DNA from: Chitinophagaceae bacterium
Lineage (GTDB): Bacteria > Bacteroidota > Bacteroidia > Chitinophagales > Chitinophagaceae
Direction: 5' to 3'
Length of the DNA stretch: 64,000 nt
Assembly: GCA_023957755.1 (NCBI GenBank)
Contig: JAMLGT010000004.1
Span: forward strand, 186,001-250,000
Below the pieces are notes generated by a model. The model searched no databases. It saw only the letters and a program-made list of their open reading frames with translations, and was not told the DNA's origin. The position numbers and the translations under genes were made by a program. This document shows, piece by piece, positions 46,305 through 53,826 of the stretch (within the stretch, counting starts at the first letter, position 1; every line of letters starts with the position of its first letter).

Positions 46305-47483
46305 ATGGCAGATAAAGCATACATCACACCAAAGGTTCTCAAATGGGCAAGAGAATCGGCAAGAATGACCGAAGAAACCGCTGCTGCCAAAGTTTCTGTG
46401 AAGGTTGACAGGCTTCAGGAATGGGAAGCAGGAACAAGTAAACCGACTATCAGACAAGCTCAAACTCTTGCTAAAACATATAAAAGACCCTTTGCATTAT
46501 TCTTTTTACCGGAGGTACCTCGCGACTTTCAGCCATTGCAGGACTTCAGAAAATCAGGTTCAAAAGCACTGACAACTTCTTCAATTTTTATCATTAGAGA
46601 AATCCAACAAAAACAAGCATGGATTAGTGATGTAAATTCAGAAAACGAAGAAGATAAATTAGCTTTTGTTGGTCGCTTTTCAATAAAAAGCAACCCTCAA
46701 ACAGTAGCAAAAGACATTCTTGGAACATTAAAAATAAATCCTTCTTCATATAAAACAGACAACCCTATTAAGGAATGGATTGATGCGGCGGAAACCAACG
46801 GTATTTTCGTTTCCAGAACAAGTTTTATCCACTCCCGGCTAAAGCTGGATTCTGAAGAATTACAAGGATTTGCTATTGCCGACCCTTACGCTCCATTCGT
46901 TTTTGTGAACTCTGACGATTGGAATGCACCACAGCTTTTCACCCTTGTCCATGAGTTAGCACACATTTGGATAGCCGAAACAGGTATTTCAAATGAAATT
47001 GAACCCGGCTTAAAAAATAAAGACAAGTTTCATCCGGTAGAATTGTTTTGCAATGAGGTTGCAGCAAATGCTTTAATGCCAAAAGAAATTGTTTTGAGCT
47101 TTGATTCAGCATCTTTTCAGACCTCTAAAGAAGTTTTCAAAATTGCAAGGCAGTTAGGAGTGAGTTCGTTTGCTCTTTTGGTTCGGGCATTAAATCTTAA
47201 AATTATTTCTACCCCAACCTATCAAAAGCTGAAAAAGCAGGCTGACATTGATTATGCGGAATACTTAAAAAGGGAAGAAGAGAAGAAAGCTAAACAAAAG
47301 GAAAAAGAAAAATCCGGCGGACCAAATTATTTTTTGCTGCAACTAAACAGGAACAGCAGGCTTTTTACTCAAACGGTTTTAGATGCATTTCGCGGGGGAT
47401 TTATTGAGCCGACATTGGCTAGTAATCTGTTAAACGTTCAGGTAAATAAATTTCCAAAACTCGAATCACAATTATATAGATGA
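46305..47483 (+). CDS. HTH + ImmA/IrrE metallo-endopeptidase protein, probable antitoxin/regulator
   Basis: 392 residues from the ATG at 46305 (MADKAYITPKVLKWARES); the frame is open further up to 46203, but the upstream residues are not family-like. An XRE helix-turn-helix occupies about 10-65 (VDRLQEWEAGTSKPTIRQAQ). The ImmA/IrrE domain has HELAH at 216-220 and NEVAANALMP following, the usual zinc-peptidase arrangement. A charged coiled stretch (KREEEKKAKQKEKEKS) lies near 320. It overlaps the DUF4411 gene by 4 bases. Such HTH-IrrE proteins accompany toxins or phage-type repressors. Confidence 0.88.
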   Translation: MADKAYITPKVLKWARESARMTEETAAAKVSVKVDRLQEWEAGTSKPTIRQAQTLAKTYKRPFALFFLPEVPRDFQPLQDFRKSGSKALTTSSIFIIREIQQKQAWISDVNSENEEDKLAFVGRFSIKSNPQTVAKDILGTLKINPSSYKTDNPIKEWIDAAETNGIFVSRTSFIHSRLKLDSEELQGFAIADPYAPFVFVNSDDWNAPQLFTLVHELAHIWIAETGISNEIEPGLKNKDKFHPVELFCNEVAANALMPKEIVLSFDSASFQTSKEVFKIARQLGVSSFALLVRALNLKIISTPTYQKLKKQADIDYAEYLKREEEKKAKQKEKEKSGGPNYFLLQLNRNSRLFTQTVLDAFRGGFIEPTLASNLLNVQVNKFPKLESQLYR

Positions 47484-47977
47484 ACACAAGGGCAGATAAA
47501 TATTGTTTAGATGCTAATGTGTTAATCCAGGCGTGGCAAAAATATTACAATCCGAAATTTTGCCCTGATTATTGGAAAATCTTAACTGAACTCGGAAAAA
47601 TTGATAAGATTTTTATTCCTGAGTTGGTTTATGAAGAAATTGTTCGGACTGAAGACGACCTCTCAAAATGGTTGAAAGGGAGCAGAATCCCAATTAAAAA
47701 AATAAGCGAACCAGTTACAAAACACATACGAAAAATTTTAGAAGATTATCCCTTGCTGGTTGACAATACAAAAGCCCGTTCATTAGCTGACCCCTGGGTG
47801 ATTGCACACGCTCTACACGAAAATGCTACAGTAGTCACCAAAGAAGAGAAGGTGACGGCATTAAACTCAAATAAGATAAAAATACCCAACGTTTGCGACA
47901 ACATGGGAATAAGATGGATAAATGACTTTCAATTTATTGACGAGTTAGACATCAAATTCCAATGCTCTTTGACCTAA
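47480..47977 (+). CDS. DUF4411 protein (PIN-like), probable toxin
   Basis: 165 residues. The N-terminus KYCLDANVLIQAW, a mid EEIVRTEDDLSKW and ARSLADPWVIAHALHENATV give the acidic residue spacing of PIN-fold nucleases, and the whole matches DUF4411. Its ATG overlaps the stop of the HTH-IrrE gene (ATGA), a translational coupling typical of toxin-antitoxin pairs. Inference: an RNA-cleaving toxin controlled by the upstream protein. Function has not been shown for this family as far as I know. Confidence 0.85.
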   Translation: MNTRADKYCLDANVLIQAWQKYYNPKFCPDYWKILTELGKIDKIFIPELVYEEIVRTEDDLSKWLKGSRIPIKKISEPVTKHIRKILEDYPLLVDNTKARSLADPWVIAHALHENATVVTKEEKVTALNSNKIKIPNVCDNMGIRWINDFQFIDELDIKFQCSLT

Positions 47978-48334
47978 CCAACCAAGAGAAAGGAAGCACG
48001 AACCGCTTACTATTAAGGCTTCGTGAGGTGCGCACCAACAATGAAGATAACTGATAAACAGCATGTCTCGTTATTCGTGAGAACAGGTTTTGAACAATAA
48101 AGTGAGGCGTTTACAAGCTATCCTATACTCCTCTGTTACATCAATTTTGTTTCCTTAAGGACTAGTAATGTGAAACAAACTTTCTTTGATTGTCATGTAT
48201 AAAATACAAATGACTTTTTTTCAGTTAAATATTCGTTTTTAACCGAAATGTGATTGGCTGCTATATCAAACGGAACAATCTGCTATCCACTTCATAAAAC
48301 TTTCAGGAAGAAACTATCAATTTTTACTATATTT
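47978..48334. other. Gene-free AT-rich gap
   Basis: No supported gene. It holds a perfect 10-bp palindrome ggtgcgcacc at 48027-48036, preceded by an imperfect inverted repeat with gcacgaa / ttcgtg arms near 48000-48025. The rest is AT-rich sequence without repeats shared with the rest of the window. Confidence 0.5.
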
Positions 48335-48862
48335 TCAATCCGAAATGAACTTACCTTTCTTCTTCAAATTATCTTCTCGTTCTTTGGTCTTTGAAAATAA
48401 TTTAAGATAAAAAACAAACGAACCTATTACCAGCACTATATTAAACCAGCCTATTATATCCATTATGACCTCTCCCGTTTTAGTTTCAGGCTCCCAATAA
48501 GTCCTTCTCTCTTCCCAAGTGGCGGGGCCCTCATCTGCTTCAACTGTAACAGTACGAGTCACCATTTTACCAGATACAATATACTTACCGATATAATTAT
48601 TATATCTATAAGGCTTTGCTATAATTGAACCATAAGCAATGGCAATTATAAGCATCATTATACCAATAAATGAACTTCCATCACCTTGGGCTATAGCTGT
48701 CAATTTCTCTTTATAAATCAAGTATGCCAAAAAAGTAGTAACCAATATGAGAATGTACGGCAAAGGCGTTATTAGCATCACCATATAAAAAAGCCCAACA
48801 AGAAAACCGAAATATAAAATAATGTATAACCAAATTTCCCAATCAGGAGTTGACTTGCTCAT
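48335..48862 (-). CDS. Membrane protein of unknown function
   Basis: 175 residues with about four membrane helices: WLYIILYFGFLVGLFYMVML, LPYILILVTTFLAYLIY, FIGIMMLIIAIAYGSII, and FNIVLVIGSFVFYLKLF near the C-terminus. Between helices 3 and 4 is a ~55-residue loop containing SGKMVTRTVTVEADEGPATW. I do not recognise a family. It lies alone on the minus strand within the island; codon use is AT-rich like its surroundings. Confidence 0.6.
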   Translation of the reverse strand: MSKSTPDWEIWLYIILYFGFLVGLFYMVMLITPLPYILILVTTFLAYLIYKEKLTAIAQGDGSSFIGIMMLIIAIAYGSIIAKPYRYNNYIGKYIVSGKMVTRTVTVEADEGPATWEERRTYWEPETKTGEVIMDIIGWFNIVLVIGSFVFYLKLFSKTKEREDNLKKKGKFISD

Positions 48863-49040
48863 ATCAATTGGTCTATTTTATATTGAATTAGATAAGGCAA
48901 TTTACGATGTTAATTCCACTGAAGCGTCAGCCAACATTTGGTTTTATTCACGGAGGACTTAATATCATGAAATAGGCAATAATCGAACTCCAGTTCATGC
49001 AACTCGAACCCGCCTATTGACAGGCAATTAAATCGAACCT
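48863..49040. other. Gap between the membrane protein and the direct repeat
   Basis: No open frame. Several short related motifs (aatcgaac / actcgaac near 48990-49036) are visible, and the stretch runs into direct repeat copy 1. No promoter consensus pair was found. Confidence 0.4.
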
Positions 49041-49192
49041 TTAGTTCTTAATTTCAATTTAGAAAAAATACTGGCACCTGTTCGACAATCGAATTTCTAT
49101 TTCTCCTCCATCTGTAATACCCAAACCGTTTTTCTACGGCATTCATTTATTTACCTTTATAATTCTAAACGTTAGCAGTAACCCATCAGAAA
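49041..49192. repeat. Direct repeat D, copy 1
   Basis: Diverged copy of the segment at 49988-50140. A 21-base identical core lies at 49090-49110 (cgaatttctatttctcctcc and one more base) and at 50038-50058. Flanking matches are ttagttcttaa at the left and ctttataattctaaacgtta / cattataattccaaagactta at the right. It ends with cgttagc (49170-49176). The ORF at 49232 begins 40 bases later. Confidence 0.75.
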
Positions 49193-49231
49193 CCGCAATA
49201 CTAATTTAAGAATAACAAAAATGCATTCATA

Positions 49232-49870
49232 ATGATTGAAAACAAGTTAACTAAATATGAATTTACTCGTATTCTAACACCAATTTTAGAATTAGAAGGT
49301 CTTCAAAAAATTAAAACTGAGTTCGAAAAAATTTTTCCAGAAAAATTGAAATCAGTTGATGACTTAATAGAATATTCAAGACGTTATAATCTTACATACC
49401 GCGGGGGCGAGATTTTTATAAGTGGAATCGGCGAATTATCAAAAGACTCCGTTTACATTTCACTTAATTGTAGAATTGGAAGGAAAAGGTTAAATTTTTT
49501 TAAGAATCCAGCAATTGATTTTATAAATGACCTCAAGAATATATGCATAGAGGCGATTGGCGACCTTTCATTTAAAAAAATTGAGATAACTGCATATACT
49601 AACACTTATATTGAAAGTACATTAGAAAGCTTTACATATATATACGATTCTTCGGCTTTTAATTCTAAATGGAAGGTCGGGAGTGAACTATCCCCTTTAA
49701 TAATAGCTCCTTCAAAAAACAGTAGGTATTATTTTGTAGAATTTATATTTAATCCTAATTGCTATTTTCGACAAGACAAAAAAACTATTTTAAAAGATAA
49801 TTGGGAAGAGCATATAACAGATGTAACAAATTATGAAGACCAACAAGCAATTGCAAGATTAAAATCTTGA
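49232..49870 (+). CDS. Protein of unknown function in the accessory island
   Basis: 212 residues, soluble, no signal peptide. Charged helical N-terminus (TPILELEGLQKIKTEFEKIF), then alternating beta-like strands (GGEIFISGIGELSKDSVYIS; YYFVEFIFNPNCYF) and an acidic C-terminal helix. Family not recognised. It is preceded by direct repeat copy 1 and followed by copy 2, so the gene and one repeat form a ~950-base unit. High AT content suggests acquisition. It could be an orphan immunity or defence-related protein, but nothing in the sequence shows this. Confidence 0.6.
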   Translation: MIENKLTKYEFTRILTPILELEGLQKIKTEFEKIFPEKLKSVDDLIEYSRRYNLTYRGGEIFISGIGELSKDSVYISLNCRIGRKRLNFFKNPAIDFINDLKNICIEAIGDLSFKKIEITAYTNTYIESTLESFTYIYDSSAFNSKWKVGSELSPLIIAPSKNSRYYFVEFIFNPNCYFRQDKKTILKDNWEEHITDVTNYEDQQAIARLKS

Positions 49871-49987
49871 TCAAAATAATGGCTGTTGAAAACAAAAATA
49901 TTTACAAAAGCAGTGGTAGCGGAACATACTTCAGCAACAATTATTCTATTTGGATTTAGTTTTTGACAGACAGCAGGTTATTGAATA

Positions 49988-50140
49988 TTAGTTCTTAACT
50001 TCAAATTAAGAATAAATTGGGTAGCGGTTCCCACAGACGAATTTCTATTTCTCCTCCAACTTCAATACCCGAACCATACCTTCACCATACATTTCCTTAC
50101 CATTATAATTCCAAAGACTTAACCATAACCAACCAAGAAC
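49988..50140. repeat. Direct repeat D, copy 2
   Basis: Diverged second copy of the segment at 49041-49192, sharing a 21-base identical core at 50038-50058. It directly precedes the broken small membrane-protein gene at 50139, just as copy 1 precedes the 212-residue gene, so the repeat seems tied to gene 5' ends. Confidence 0.75.
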
Positions 50141-50328
50141 ATTTCTATTTTTCTCCAATAATATTTGTAGTAATAATTTCATGCCTTTATCTATTTCTAA
50201 TATAAAATATTGTTGGTACACGCAGAACTTCAGGTAGCGAAAAATTAGCCTGGATTTTGGCTGTTATTTTTGTTTCCCAGATTACATGGATTTTCTACTT
50301 TTTGCTTGCCCCAATCAAAAAGAATTGA
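50139..50328 (+). pseudogene. Broken two-helix membrane-protein gene, PLDc_N-like
   Basis: One reading frame gives a first hydrophobic helix SPIIFVVIISCLYLFLI, then an in-frame TAA at 50203-50205, then GTRRTSGSEKLAWILAVIFV followed by SQITWIFYFLLAPIKKN and TGA at 50326. The two helices separated by a polar loop resemble PLDc_N-type small membrane proteins (LAWIL...FL type second helix). No start codon remains at the expected place. I read it as a gene inactivated by a nonsense change and 5' loss. Confidence 0.45.
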
Positions 50329-50376
50329 TAAGTGTGGAAGTTTTATTAATCATAGCTGTATGTAGATTCCGGAGCA

Positions 50377-50560
50377 TGTTGCCTCCCCATTCCGGTTTAT
50401 GTTGACCCCCATTCTTGGATGTTGACCCCACCTCTGATCTTTGGATTTTTCTAAGGGATATTGGTGAAGTATTGGGCGATTATTTCTACCCAGGTACTTC
50501 TTTGGTCAGTCCATTCCATTTATTTTTCCACATGTCATTCCGGCATGTTGACCCCTCTGT
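50377..50560. mobile_element. Left end of an IS21-type element
   Basis: Repeated tgttg-type terminal motifs stand here: tgttgcctcccc at 50377, tgttgaccccc at 50400, tgttgacccc at 50420 and again at 50546. Multiple spaced copies of this kind are the transposase-binding ends of IS21-family elements. The istA fragment begins ~70 bases after the last. No matching right end is found before 51500, so the element is truncated. Confidence 0.65.
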
Positions 50561-50628
50561 TCGGTTGTCTTTGAATGTGCTTTTGTGATTATCCTTGCTC
50601 CTTTTTTTATTAAAATATTTAAAGGGGT

Positions 50629-51075
50629 ATGGCACAAAAACCGATCATCATGGAACTGATTCAACAGATTCAACAACTACACAAGCAAGGCATTGCGATA
50701 AAAGAAATTGTGCGTAGAACCAACGTGAGCCGCAACAGCGTTAAGAAGTACCTACGCTGCTTAGCAAAAGAAGATACCACAGTTTCTGCCACAAATACCC
50801 CCAACGTCGTTTATGATACTGACGGGCACTGTAGTCAACAACGTATTGATACCCTGATCGCTTTTATAAAAGAGCATCACCACGAACTTAAGCGAACAGG
50901 CGTCAGACGTGTTATTCTCTGGAATGAATATCTGGCTTTGCATCCGGACGGATATAGTTACAGTCAGTTCTGCTATCATCTTTCTGTATGGCTAAAGCAA
51001 AAGGATATATCCATGCATCTGGAATATACACCCGGAGATATGATGATGATTGACTATGCAGGCAAAAAGCTTTTG
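50629..51075 (+). pseudogene. istA: istA fragment (IS21-family transposase, N-terminal part)
   Basis: About 148 residues: an N-terminal HTH (LHKQGIAIKEIVRRTNVSRN SVKKYL broken here by a space) and the start of the catalytic domain up to GDMMMIDYAGKKL, which contains the first catalytic Asp. IstA proteins are around 500 residues, so the catalytic core beyond this point is lost. At about 51070-51083 the sequence switches to a higA fragment; the residues translated after that in this frame are not transposase. istB is absent. Confidence 0.8.
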
Positions 51076-51305
51076 TGTGTAGGCTCTCAAAAGACATTGA
51101 TGTACCCCAGACGAGAATATCTCAAATCCTTAAAGGGAACAGACGGATTTCTGCGGACACAGCGGTCAGACTTAGTGCTTATTTCGGAAATTCTGCTAAG
51201 TTTTGGTTAGGGCTCCAAGACGACTTTGACATCGAAAATGAAATGGCTGACAAAAAGGAAGAGATAAACAGAATAGCCAAAATACTGCCACAAAACGTTT
51301 GCTAA
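51076..51305 (+). pseudogene. higA: 3' fragment of a HigA-family antitoxin gene
   Basis: In the frame beginning at the GTG at 51075 the product reads LSKDIDVPQTRISQILKGNR then RISADTAVRLSAYFGNSAKF and WLGLQDDFDIE, the second half of the HigA helix-turn-helix and its C-terminus. The normal N-terminus (HPGEVLxEEFL type) and the higB toxin gene are absent, replaced by the IS21 fragment. The stop TAA at 51303 falls within the gctaac of the attC-like site. A start inside istA could still express a fusion-like short peptide; probably inactive. Confidence 0.75.
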
Positions 51306-51395
51306 CAAACGTATTTATGCAAGCGGCCTGACAGCGTCTTTAAATTGGCAGGTTCGTTCGGAAGCCGCCTGCATAAATATGCCAGACGTAAGCGG
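51301..51395. other. attC / VCR-like inverted repeat after the higA fragment
   Basis: gctaacaaacg (51301-51311) is followed by a 16-bp arm tatttatgcaagcggc (51312-51327) that pairs, with one mismatch, with gccgcctgcataaata (51364-51379). It closes with ccagacgtaagcggtc (51382-51397). The gctaac...cgtaagc ends resemble the R'' and R' boxes of integron attC sites (Vibrio VCRs begin taacaaacg), and the stop codon of the preceding gene lies in the first box, as in integron cassettes. No integrase gene is in the window. A plain fold-back terminator is the alternative. Confidence 0.45.
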
Positions 51396-51444
51396 TCATG
51401 CCTCTGTAGGCTCCCCATTGTTTTGGCTGACTGTACAAATGTAA

Positions 51445-51473
51445 AAAGCCACTTGCGTGATGCAGGTGGCTTT
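51445..51473 (-). terminator. Terminator of the amidoligase operon
   Basis: aaagccacttgc (51445-51456) pairs with gcaggtggcttt (51462-51473), 12 bp with one wobble. On the minus strand it is followed by a T-run (the aaaaa at 51443-51447), 24 bases beyond the stop of the amidoligase gene. Confidence 0.75.
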
Positions 51474-51496
51474 CTTATTAAATCCTTTCGCAGTTA

Positions 51497-52612
51497 TCAG
51501 GCAATGCCATAAAGAAACTGGGAATGGATATAGTCCACTACATCAATAAGACTTTTTGATTCGTTGAAGATTTTTAGCTGACGATCCGCACCGGTACCCT
51601 CTTCAAGCAGGGTGGGCACATAGTTTATGGTGTTGCGGATTCCTAACGGCACGGCGACATCATCGATAAAGTCGAGTAATTCATAAATGAGCACCCTTGT
51701 GTTTACTTCACTTTCCTTCCCGAAGTCGATAAGGCTGCTGTCAATCCCATATCTGCTCGCCCGCCATTTGTTTTCATTAATCAACATTCTGGGATAGGTG
51801 ATAAAGTTCAGGTTTTGAGTTCTTAGTTTGTAAATCTTGGCGCAGATTCCCTGAAAGAGCGCTGCTATGGTGATGGTTTCCTGAACGGTCATAGGAATAT
51901 CACAAATCCTGAATTCTACTGTATTGAAGAATGGATGTACTCTCAAATCCCACCATATTTTCTTGGCATTATCTATACAATTGGTTTTGATGAGCAGTTT
52001 GACATAGTTGTCGTAGTCTTCTATGCTCGCGAAGTAATCGGGGATTCCTGTGCGCGGAAACTTATCGAATACCTTAGTGCGAAAGGACTTGTAACCCGTC
52101 TGCCTGCCTTCCCAAAAAGGTGAGTTCGTGCTCAGAGCGTAAATGTGCGGAAGAAAGTATCTGGCAGAGTTTGCGATATGGATAGCCATCTCCCGGGTTT
52201 CCATGCCTACATGTACATGAAGGCCGAAGATCAGGTTGCTTCTGGCGGCTTCCTGTAGTTCCTTTATGATTTCGTTGTATCGCTGATGGTCAGTAATGAG
52301 CTGCCTCTCCCAGTGGCTAAAGGGGTGTGTGCCTGATGCGCCCACCCAAAGCCCCAGGTCACCGGCAATCTGGCTGATTGTTCGCCGCAAAGTACTGACA
52401 TCCATAAAGGCTTCGTCAATATTCTGGCATATTCCGGTGCCTACTTCCACTACAGCCTGGTGCATTTCAGCTTTTACCCTGTCTTTCATCACCTTTTCGC
52501 CTTCCTGCACAATCTTTTGTTCATGGCTTTTAAGTTCACGGGTTTCAGGGTCCAGCACCATGTATTCCTCTTCAATACCCAGAGTGAACTGTCTGTATTT
52601 GCGGTCCATCAT
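51497..52612 (-). CDS. Carboxylate-amine ligase, YbdK / GCS2 family
   Basis: 371 residues with the glutamate-cysteine ligase 2-type fold. Start TLGIEEEYMVLDPETRELKS carries the metal-binding Glu residues. HVHVGMETREMA near residue 135 and EFRICDIPMTVQETI near 230 are family hallmarks. Such enzymes form amide bonds between a carboxylate and an amine with ATP; E. coli YbdK has weak gamma-glutamylcysteine ligase activity. The true substrates here are unknown. It is encoded downstream of an ATP-grasp gene on the same strand. Confidence 0.9.
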   Translation of the reverse strand: MMDRKYRQFTLGIEEEYMVLDPETRELKSHEQKIVQEGEKVMKDRVKAEMHQAVVEVGTGICQNIDEAFMDVSTLRRTISQIAGDLGLWVGASGTHPFSHWERQLITDHQRYNEIIKELQEAARSNLIFGLHVHVGMETREMAIHIANSARYFLPHIYALSTNSPFWEGRQTGYKSFRTKVFDKFPRTGIPDYFASIEDYDNYVKLLIKTNCIDNAKKIWWDLRVHPFFNTVEFRICDIPMTVQETITIAALFQGICAKIYKLRTQNLNFITYPRMLINENKWRASRYGIDSSLIDFGKESEVNTRVLIYELLDFIDDVAVPLGIRNTINYVPTLLEEGTGADRQLKIFNESKSLIDVVDYIHSQFLYGIA

Positions 52613-52647
52613 TATAAAAAATCAATTGTTACTGAATTTAATTGAGA

Positions 52648-53601
52648 TTAGTATAGCTTCATCCTTGCGGCGCTGCGTTTGACATACTCACCCCATGTGA
52701 GGTTATCTTTTCCGTCTTCATGCAGAAGTGCTCTTTCTATGGCATAGTTCGCGGCAGTTTCAACCACCCAGTCAAAGTTTTCCTGGCCTACACTGGTTAC
52801 TTCCGCATCCGGAGCAGGATTGCCGAAGTCAATTGCATAAGGGATACCATCTCTTACAGCGAGTTCCACAGTATTGAAGTCGTATCCCAGATAGTGGCAT
52901 AAACGGATGACGATATCCGTCATAAGCTGGTGCAATTCCTCACCCGGATTAAAGTCTGACACATATCTGAGATGATGAGGATTGCGTGGCTCATAGGGCA
53001 TAATGCGTACGTGTTTACCACCTATGCAGTAACAACGGTAATATTGTTCAAATACTATTTCTTCCTGCAACATCATTACCAGTTCTCCCGTTTCGCCATG
53101 TTTAGCGAAGAAGTCATCGGCGTTTGCCACTTTATACACGCTCTTCCATCCGCCTCCGGCATGGGGTTTCATATACGCAGGGAAACCAATGTAGTTGAAT
53201 ATAGAGTTCCAATCGAGTGGATATGCAAGGTTGCTGAATGATTCGCCACTGGTATCCGGTGGCATAGTACTCGAAGGGATAATCACTGTTTTAGGTACGG
53301 GCACATCTATCTTCGTGGCCAGTGCATTATTAAAAAATTTCTCGTCAGCACTCCACCAAAAAGGGTTATTAATTACAGCAGTGCCTGAAATAGCTGCATT
53401 CTTCAGGAATGCGCGATAAAATGGGATGTCTTGCGAAATACGATCAATGATTACAGCGTATCCACTGCTTTCACCCTGCATTACCTTGTCGATATGCACA
53501 GGTTCTGCCATAATGCCTTCCACATTTTTTTCATTTACTCTCTTTACAAAAGCATCAGGAAAGCTTCGCTCCTTCCCGAATAAAATACCAATTTTTTTCA
53601 T
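52648..53601 (-). CDS. ATP-grasp ligase-like protein
   Basis: 317 residues with an ATP-grasp fold: N-terminal KKIGILFGKERSFPDAFVKR, central FPAYMKPHAGGGWKSVYKV (ATP-binding lysine loop), QEEIVFEQYYRCYCIGGKHV, and the metal-binding end VELAVRDGIPYAIDFGNPAP, where the Glu/Asn residues coordinate Mg2+. The substrate is unknown. It starts the unit with the amidoligase (35 bases between), which points to stepwise ligation in one pathway. RimK-like glutathione synthase activity is a possible alternative. Confidence 0.87.
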   Translation of the reverse strand: MKKIGILFGKERSFPDAFVKRVNEKNVEGIMAEPVHIDKVMQGESSGYAVIIDRISQDIPFYRAFLKNAAISGTAVINNPFWWSADEKFFNNALATKIDVPVPKTVIIPSSTMPPDTSGESFSNLAYPLDWNSIFNYIGFPAYMKPHAGGGWKSVYKVANADDFFAKHGETGELVMMLQEEIVFEQYYRCYCIGGKHVRIMPYEPRNPHHLRYVSDFNPGEELHQLMTDIVIRLCHYLGYDFNTVELAVRDGIPYAIDFGNPAPDAEVTSVGQENFDWVVETAANYAIERALLHEDGKDNLTWGEYVKRSAARMKLY

Positions 53602-53826
53602 ACACTTATGAGTTTAATGTTTAATGGAATGCACACGGGCAATTCCTTGTTTGATGAACTAAATATAGAGCAAATAATTCATTCAAAGTAATTTGAGAAT
53701 AGCAGTAGCACCGGAAAATTTTAGAATATTCTACTTTTTTAAGCGAAATAGATACCTCAATTGTAAAGTGGAAAGATATTTTCTTGCGCAATTCTGAAAA
53801 TTTCTATTTTTATCCACTTTTGAATA

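Noticed and set aside
48027-48036. Perfect palindrome ggtgcgcacc as an operator
   Set aside because: A single 10-bp palindrome with no neighbouring regulator or matching copy; chance cannot be excluded.
49041-50140. Two repeats as a CRISPR array
   Set aside because: Only two diverged ~150-bp units ~950 bases apart, with a gene between; CRISPR repeats are short, identical and regularly spaced, and no cas gene is present.
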